Below are positions 58,171-64,000 of a stretch of DNA of 64,000 bases, one piece after another. Made by a program: the position numbers and the translations under genes. The notes beneath the pieces are model-generated. The model made no database searches, was not told the DNA's origin, and was given only the letters and a program-made list of their open reading frames with translations. Each line of letters starts with the position of its first letter. The first letter of the stretch is position 1. This stretch comes from Phlebotomus papatasi. Its lineage: Eukaryota; Arthropoda; Insecta; Diptera; Psychodidae. The DNA is taken from NCBI RefSeq assembly GCF_024763615.1, contig NC_077222.1:109897417-109961416 (forward strand), given 5' to 3'.

Positions 58171-59491
58171 TTAGAAGCTAATAAATTTGGTATTAAATCA
58201 ACACTCAGTTTGTGTTGCTGGTAACACTCACTTTCTTCTCAGTGTAAAATTACCTTGCCAAATATATCAATCAAACATAACCAATTCCCGGATTTACGCC
58301 TCAGCATCTTCAAAAGTAATTACTTCTAATTCCATGTGATTAATTGCAGTATTTTTCTCTGACAAATTTCTGTGAGATATTTAGTAGAATAACTGAGATA
58401 TTTTTAATGGAATATTTACTAGAATTATTTGCGTGTTTTGGGCGAAATGATTCATAAATGGCTAAAGAATTTCCTGTCAACACATTTGTGGACATTTATG
58501 TTAATTTTCTCTACCACATTTTACTATAATTTTGGTTTTCCTATCTTAGAATGCATTAGAGCACGTGCCAAAATATAATTAATTGGGAATAAAATATTTA
58601 ACAAATTAGTTGATGAATAGTTAAAAAGTTTATAGGTAAAATATATAATTCATTCAAAATTTTGAAGTATATATTTTGTTGTGTATAAATTGTTGTCGCA
58701 TGAGTTACGCCCCTGTAACTTCGAACTTTAAAAAATCTTAGGATTTTTTTAAATTTGATGTGAATTTCAAAATCCATAAATAAGTTTGCAGAAAGTGCAA
58801 TAAAATTCCGCAATGGTAACGTACTAAAAACAAGACATAAAATGTTAAGTAAAGGTCAGAGTAAACTTCAGCTTCCACTTTTTACAAGCATTTAAATCCA
58901 ATCTGATAGATGTTGTTTTTTATAAATATAAATTTAAAGCAACACCAGACTCTGCAAACCACATGGCTTTCAGTGAATTTTGATTACCACAATTTCTTCA
59001 TTGCGCGAAAATGTCTCAAATTTTTCTGTATTTTTTTTCTATATCTCTCCTGCGATTGAAAACATCTTTTTTGCAGACTTATTGCTATTTTTGTGAGACA
59101 TTCTATGACCATCTTTTTGCTACTTCTTGCCCCCAAAACGTATATAATATCTTATTGTTGCGGAAAATAAGAAGAAAAAAAAAAGATGTGTAAAAAATAT
59201 ATGAATAAAAACGGATTTCAATACAAAATCTCTTTTGTTGCTTCAAGGTGAGGAATTTGCATAAAAGACGAATTTATATTAATTACCTACCACCAGATTT
59301 TTCGGGGAGGAGATAATTGAATGCTGGGTTGATTTATTTTTGGGTGGTAACCACTTTAAATTCATAAACAGTGGTTTTTTGTCTTTTAAAAATATCTACA
59401 TAGAGAAAATGTAATATCATGTTATTTTTCAATTATGCCTTGCTACTTGGGATTCTGTGGAAATCTTAGAAAATTTTTCTTTTCTTTCCAG

Positions 59492-59540
59492 CTACCAGTG
59501 GCAGATCCGTTCCTGGAGAAAGTCAATCTATCTGATTTAG
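59492..59540 (+). CDS. SNF4Agamma: AMPK gamma common exon before CBS domains
   Basis: The acceptor TTTTCTTTTCTTTCCAG ends at 59491 and a consensus GTGAGT donor starts at 59541. Phase is 0 in and 1 out. It encodes LPVADPFLEKVNLSDL. This is the best identifying sequence in the window: in insect AMPK gamma proteins, as I recall them, DPFLEKVNLSDLEED stands just before the first CBS motif. Both the long forms (from 48333) and exon 1C enter here in phase, so it is likely the first exon shared by all isoforms in view. The downstream exons, including all CBS domains, are outside the window. Confidence 0.88.
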
Positions 59541-61491
59541 GTGAGTGTTGAATAATTTAATTTTAGTGCCGGAATGTAGAATCGCATATTTGTATAAAAT
59601 GTATTAAGGTGAAGACATATCAATATACTGCAGAATGAAAAAAAAAGTGAAATAACTCATTTAGCTCTTTTATTATAATTTGAGCTAAAAAAGAAAATTA
59701 AACTTTAAGTTACTTCAGTCATAAGTGGTTTCTTCGGTTAATACTTTTGACATAATACAGTAGATGGCGGTCGAAATCGCTAACAGACGTCAAAAGAAGA
59801 AAAAGAATAAGAAAAGGAAGAAAACTTTAGAAAGTTTAATAAAAAGAAAGTGAGAAACTACATTCTATTTAGTATATTCTAAACTTATGCTGTTATCAAC
59901 CCTCTGAGCCAATACCCTAGGTCTGCCAGTAACGTTTTTCAGATGTACTCGTACCCCATTACTATAATATTTGAATATTTTATGTATAACCTTTCGTGAT
60001 ATTCCATAAAATTAAACAATTGACGACGCAGATTCATTCCGTCAGTATATCTGGACCATTTCCCTCCTTTTAACTTTTTCTTATTTGCAATTTTTAACCT
60101 AAATTATAAATTATTAAAAAACAGATTATTTCTTGTTATTTATTATCACTTTTTTACACATGTATTTACCATAGATAACTTTAGAAATGTCCAAACCCAC
60201 CATTGGCGTCTCAAATTACATAAACTCAAAATATAGCCGGTTTATTTTAAGTTATTTGCTTGTTTTTGACCATTTTGAGTAACTTTTTAAATGAGACAAC
60301 AAACTTTTGACGCACGAAAATTGAACAACTTTTGGAAAACAATTGAAATAAAACAATAAAATGCAAGATTTTTTTCGAAATACATAAATAAGATGGATTA
60401 CAGACAAGTAATCTGCAGAAAGAAAAATTTTAAAAAGTAATTTTTACTTACATTTTTGCACCTGATTACCAAAAAATACATGAGGCAACAAACTTTTGAC
60501 ACCTACTGTACCTCCGAGAAGTTCTTAGAATTATTACAAGAAAACAAGAAATTTGACGTCTTAAAACCTTGAAATATTGGTTCTAACATTGTAAAACTTG
60601 ATAACCACAAGGTTTACGTCTTGGATTTCAAGATTCCAAGACATTTGGCAGATTTGACATTTTGATTTTTTGATTCTAGAATAACAATATCTTGAAATTT
60701 TCTTGTTCTTGATTTTGATATTGGTCTCAGATCTCAGGTCAACGCTTAGAAAATGAGTAACAAAGAATAAAGATTTTTAATAACTTCTTATTATTGGAGT
60801 TATACAATTCATGGAACAATCCTTCTTTTTTGTAATCAGTAATAGACATTAATCCTTTCGTTCAGTAAAAACCTACCCGATTAGAAAGCTCTCACGGTTG
60901 ATTTTTTTGGGTAACTCGTCAGTTTAAACGTTTGAACCCGGTAGAAGTTCGAACTTTTAAACTGAAGAGTTACACAAAAAAGAGCACGTTCATGCAAAGG
61001 ACATTTATTTTAATGAAATTGCTATTAAAACATTCTGACATCCTGAAATTTCACAAAATTATACAAAAATTCACTTTTTGCAGCAATTTGTTTTGTCAAG
61101 AATTCCGAAATTCGAAATGGTAGAGCAATCAGCGCTAAATCGGCGAGTATGTGAACTTGCACTTTGGGGTTTCGGTAGATATTCAAGAGGTTTAACTTGG
61201 CTTTGTAATAACTTCGTCTCTGCCAAAGGTTATTACTGAACGAAGCCAATATGTCCATATCTTGTGTCAAATGTATAATTATTTAAACTTGACATAAGAA
61301 AATTCGTGTATAAGGTTGCATCAGGCAACTTTTTTCTTAAGAATTTGACATAAAATGTCAATAATTGTACAAATGTCAAAATTTTTAGAATCTTGAAGCA
61401 AGAGCTCTTCTTGTAATAAGATAATTTGATATTAATTAAAGTTTCGTAAATAGTAGATGGTAGGGGTATTTTCAGCTGCAGGCCTATATTA
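59541..61491. other. Intron, nothing recognised
   Basis: AT-rich. A block near 60890-61130 has TTTAAACGTTTGAACCCGG and AGTTCGAACTTTTAAACTG, a short mirrored pair. No gene seen, and the expected CBS-domain exons are not present here. Confidence 0.45.
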
Positions 61492-61495
61492 GTAT

Positions 61496-62972
61496 TGTTG
61501 TGTCGAATCCTTTTGGGGTGGGATTCGGCACCCTATGAGTGTTTTAGGGGCGAAAAATGCCTTTTTGTAAAATCCCCGTATACTTCAGGCGAACACCAGA
61601 AATATCGGGCAATGACCTAGTTGTTGGTTTTGACAATGTAATCAATTCCATTGTCACACTCTAAAGGCCAAGACTGGTGAATTTAGTGTATGTGTGACCT
61701 AAAGAGAGAGAGCGAGAGAGAAATAAGTAAGTCGTCTCCTTCCCACTCTTCCACTGATCAGGTAGCATATCGCAGCGTAGCATAAAAGCCACGCTCCTTA
61801 TAGCTCTCAGTGGCCATTCCTGTCACCTCTACTGTTGCTGGATAGAGCATTCAGAGGCGCGGGTTAATCTAGCGCTCTAAATAGCTCCCGGTAGCACTTG
61901 AGAGCCCCTCTGTATTGCCCTGGTCAGAAGCATTTAGAAGCGCGGGCTGAGTCTAGCGCACTAAATAGCTTCCGGTGGCACTATAACCCTTACTTTTGCA
62001 CTGGATGAGAGCATCTAGAATCGCTGATGACACCAGCGTTCTAAATAGCTCCTAGTGCGCTAAAATTTCCCTCCCTCTCACACACTCTACTTACCTTTCC
62101 TTCCCTTGTGGGTTTTGCGGTGCTCGAGGATCGAACTCCAGCAGTGATTTCCCTTTTCTCGGGCGACCCCGTGCGGTGAAAGATCCGGACTCCCTGAGAG
62201 TGTAGTCTGGAAAAGCCAGAAGCCTGATCTCCCTGCAGACGTTGCGTGAGGGATTACGTGCCCTGGTGAACCCTCTGGTCTGGGGCAGCATCTCCGTGAA
62301 GTCTGTTGCCACGTAGAGGTTGTGTTGCACCCAAGACACCCTATACTGGTGTTCACCTGCATTTTGGCCACCCTCATTTCGTCCGGGAGTAACCTCGGCC
62401 CCAAGTAGGCTGTTGACACGAGCTAAGCCGCGACACCATCACCGGAAGCAGCTCGTAGAAGCCTCTGGCCTTGAGACAGAAGGCATTGGCTGTGCTGGGA
62501 TAAACCCACCCCCACGGGGGCCCTTGAGAGAGTTGCCTAACCACCCTGTCCTCTACGCCAAGGAGGATCTTCTTGCTCCAGCTGTTGGCTTTGTCACCGC
62601 TGTATACCCTCCAGCTGTTGTTAGACAAAGGAGATCAGGCCTGGGTGAAGCAGGCGGAAAAGGAAATACTCACCAAAACCCTCTGATAGTCCAGGAAAGT
62701 CCACCGTCACGATCACTACCACATCACCACAAAACCAAAACAACTCTTGACATTTGCCTCTTGAAGACATAACCTTGTATTTTGCCTGCATTATCGACTT
62801 TGTACATTTGCGCTGATAGCGCCCCTAGTGGAAATTTAATAAAACCCAGAAGTAAACTAAAAGGTTGTGTTGTCATTGGTTCATCTGTCAAAGGGGACAG
62901 ATTCCCTCCAAAATTCATCGTCGAGCCCCTTTTCCGCGATCAGCTGCCTTCCCGGAAGTCCCATCCACAACA
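61496..62972. mobile_element. Probable solo LTR (1.48 kb), GTAT target duplication
   Basis: It starts TGTTGTG and ends CACAACA, a perfect 7-bp mirrored terminus of TG...CA type. GTAT lies on both sides (61492-61495 and 62973-62976). It is clearly GC-richer than the intron. About three 90-bp units (GAAGCGCGGGCTGAGTCTAG, CTAAATAGCTCCCGGT) repeat at 61800-62065, and AATAAA lies near 62838. Frames of 150 (+) and 110 (-) codons inside carry no recognised domain. No internal Gag-Pol follows, hence solo. The ends favour an LTR retroelement; a four-base duplication is usual for Gypsy types, while the terminus resembles BEL/Pao, so the clade is open. Confidence 0.65.
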
Positions 62973-63106
62973 GTATACTATTTTTTCGTGTATTTTGTAA
63001 AAGGAAACTGGGCCTTACAATTATTTTGTTTAGTTTTACAAATTTTTAACCAAATTATATTAGGTTAAAGAGCAGTTTCCTTTAGAAATTTGCGAAAAAT
63101 GGTATA

Positions 63107-63338
63107 GGGAGAAGTGGAGCGCCTTTGCATGTGGGACACCTTTGAATGTGGAGCAGCTTTGAAATTAGCATTTTTCACCTATTTTTAATTAAAATTGAAC
63201 CTTATCATGATTTAATTTAGCTGCACAAATAGATTGAGATGCTAAATTACATTATGATATGGCTCAGTTCTATTTAAACATAAGTGAAAAATCCCAATTT
63301 CAAAGCTGTCCCACTTTCAAATGTGCCCCACTTCCCCC
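63107..63338. mobile_element. MITE family 'GTGGGGCA', copy 3
   Basis: TA-GGGAGAAGTGGAGCGCCTTT ... GTGCCCCACTTCCCCC-TA. The inner CTTATCATGATTTAATTTAG and ACATTATGATATGGCTCAG are shared with copy 1. Confidence 0.75.
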
Positions 63339-63339
63339 T

Positions 63340-64000
63340 ATCAATGTAGCCCTACAATTTAACGGAGCTTCTCCATTTTGTGAGAAACTAAAATTTCTAC
63401 CAAAAACGTTTTTTAAATCAAAAGTGGGCTCAGTGCAACTGCTAAAATTAGGGTTACCCCATGTGATTGATATTCACCTTTTGCATTTTATACTAATATG
63501 ATATTCTACATTCCAATGTTATTCTGTAGAAAATTGTGAGAATTTTCTTTGGAAAGTTTAAACTGAAGCAATGTCCAAGAATCTGATATGATTTGCCTTG
63601 AATGTGAAATCTACGCATTTTCCATCATTCAAAAATATTCCGCCCACCAGGAAAAGTCGGGGAAAGTACCATGAGGAAGAGAGAAAATGGGGAAAAGTTA
63701 AATAGTGCACTATTTATGAGGAAACTGAATTAGCATTGAGACGAGATTGGAAAAAATAATAATGAAAATAGATACGTAAAATCATTCGTGAGAGACAGAG
63801 AGGACAGTTATGAAGAATTTTCCCGAAGGAGATGGTTTAAGAAGTGAAAAATGAATTATAAAATTTTATGTGTACAATGCGGATTGGAAAGAAAAGAAAA
63901 ATGGGGAAAAGGAACGTGGCAAAATGCTATTTTTAATTCGGAGAGTTGTCGATGTTCATTTCGGTTTTGAATTTTCGGCACGGGGGTTTGTCTTAGTTAG
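63340..64000. other. Intron, nothing recognised
   Basis: No coding or repeat signal that can be supported. Confidence 0.4.

Larger units (their letters stand above)
5625..59540 (+). other. SNF4Agamma: AMPK gamma subunit gene, 5' part (gene span in window)
   Basis: This is the span of the only host gene recognised. AMPK gamma is the nucleotide-binding regulatory subunit of the AMPK heterotrimer; its four CBS motifs bind AMP, ADP and ATP. Here only the N-terminal, isoform-specific part is present. Seven exons are placed with good splice borders, plus one candidate cassette exon. Phases agree at every proposed junction: 1A (phase 0) to the 37-nt exon (out phase 1) to 45973; 1B (out phase 1) to 45973; 46193 to 47274 in phase 0; 47829 to 48200 in phase 1; 48333 to 59492 in phase 0; 1C (55917) to 59492 in phase 0. 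The last exon ends in phase 1 and the CBS exons must lie past 64000. Identification rests on recalled family sequence, not on a search. Confidence 0.8.

Noticed and set aside
62087..62772. Open frames of 110 (-) and 150 (+) codons near 62.3 kb
   Set aside because: They lie inside the GC-rich probable solo LTR, where high GC lengthens frames on both strands. No Gag, Pol or host domain is recognised.

Overview
The window reads as nuclear DNA of an insect, most likely a fly of the mosquito/sand-fly type. It is AT-rich, its coding sequence is split into short exons with GT...AG borders, its introns are very long, and dozens of short non-autonomous transposons fill them. There are no bacterial-style operons and no intact long open reading frame. 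The host assignment is inference from this architecture and from the protein fragments.

The one gene I can support lies on the + strand: the 5' part of an AMP-activated protein kinase gamma subunit gene (Drosophila name SNF4Agamma). The best evidence is the last exon in view (59492-59540), whose 16 codons match the linker that precedes the CBS domains in insect AMPK gamma. The exons upstream encode a long Ser/Arg-rich N-terminal extension. All CBS-domain exons lie beyond position 64000. I see three alternative coding first exons: 1A at 5625, 1B at 45696 and 1C at 55648. The internal exons are 8855-8891 (37 nt), 45973-46193, 47274-47829 and 48200-48333. Every junction is consistent in reading phase: 1A + 37-nt exon and 1B both enter the exon at 45973 in phase 1, and the exon at 48200-48333 and exon 1C both enter the exon at 59492 in phase 0. 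A further 108-nt open segment at 48545-48652 has splice borders and phases that fit an unreported cassette exon.

Layout: 1-5600 is upstream sequence with repeats, including an array of foldback elements at 3338-4547. 5625-8891 holds exon 1A and the 37-nt exon. 8892-45695 is about 37 kb of intron made largely of short inverted-repeat elements (MITEs), one tRNA-derived SINE with target duplication, a 1.8-kb internally repetitive element at 19891-21677, and minisatellites. 45696-48652 is the exon cluster. 48653-59491 is a second long intron holding a tandem repeat, a second SINE, a broken LINE and first exon 1C. 59541-64000 is intron with a probable 1.48-kb solo LTR at 61496-62972.

The gene design suggests that several promoters attach different N-terminal tails to one AMPK gamma core. 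RRxS sites (basophilic-kinase consensus) recur in four of the coding exons from 45973 onward (exon 1C included) and in the candidate cassette exon. I found no complete new system. The strongest leads are the candidate cassette exon with a hairpin enclosing its 3' splice site, three related intronic segments around the exon cluster, and a nested MITE insertion with a readable empty-site comparison.
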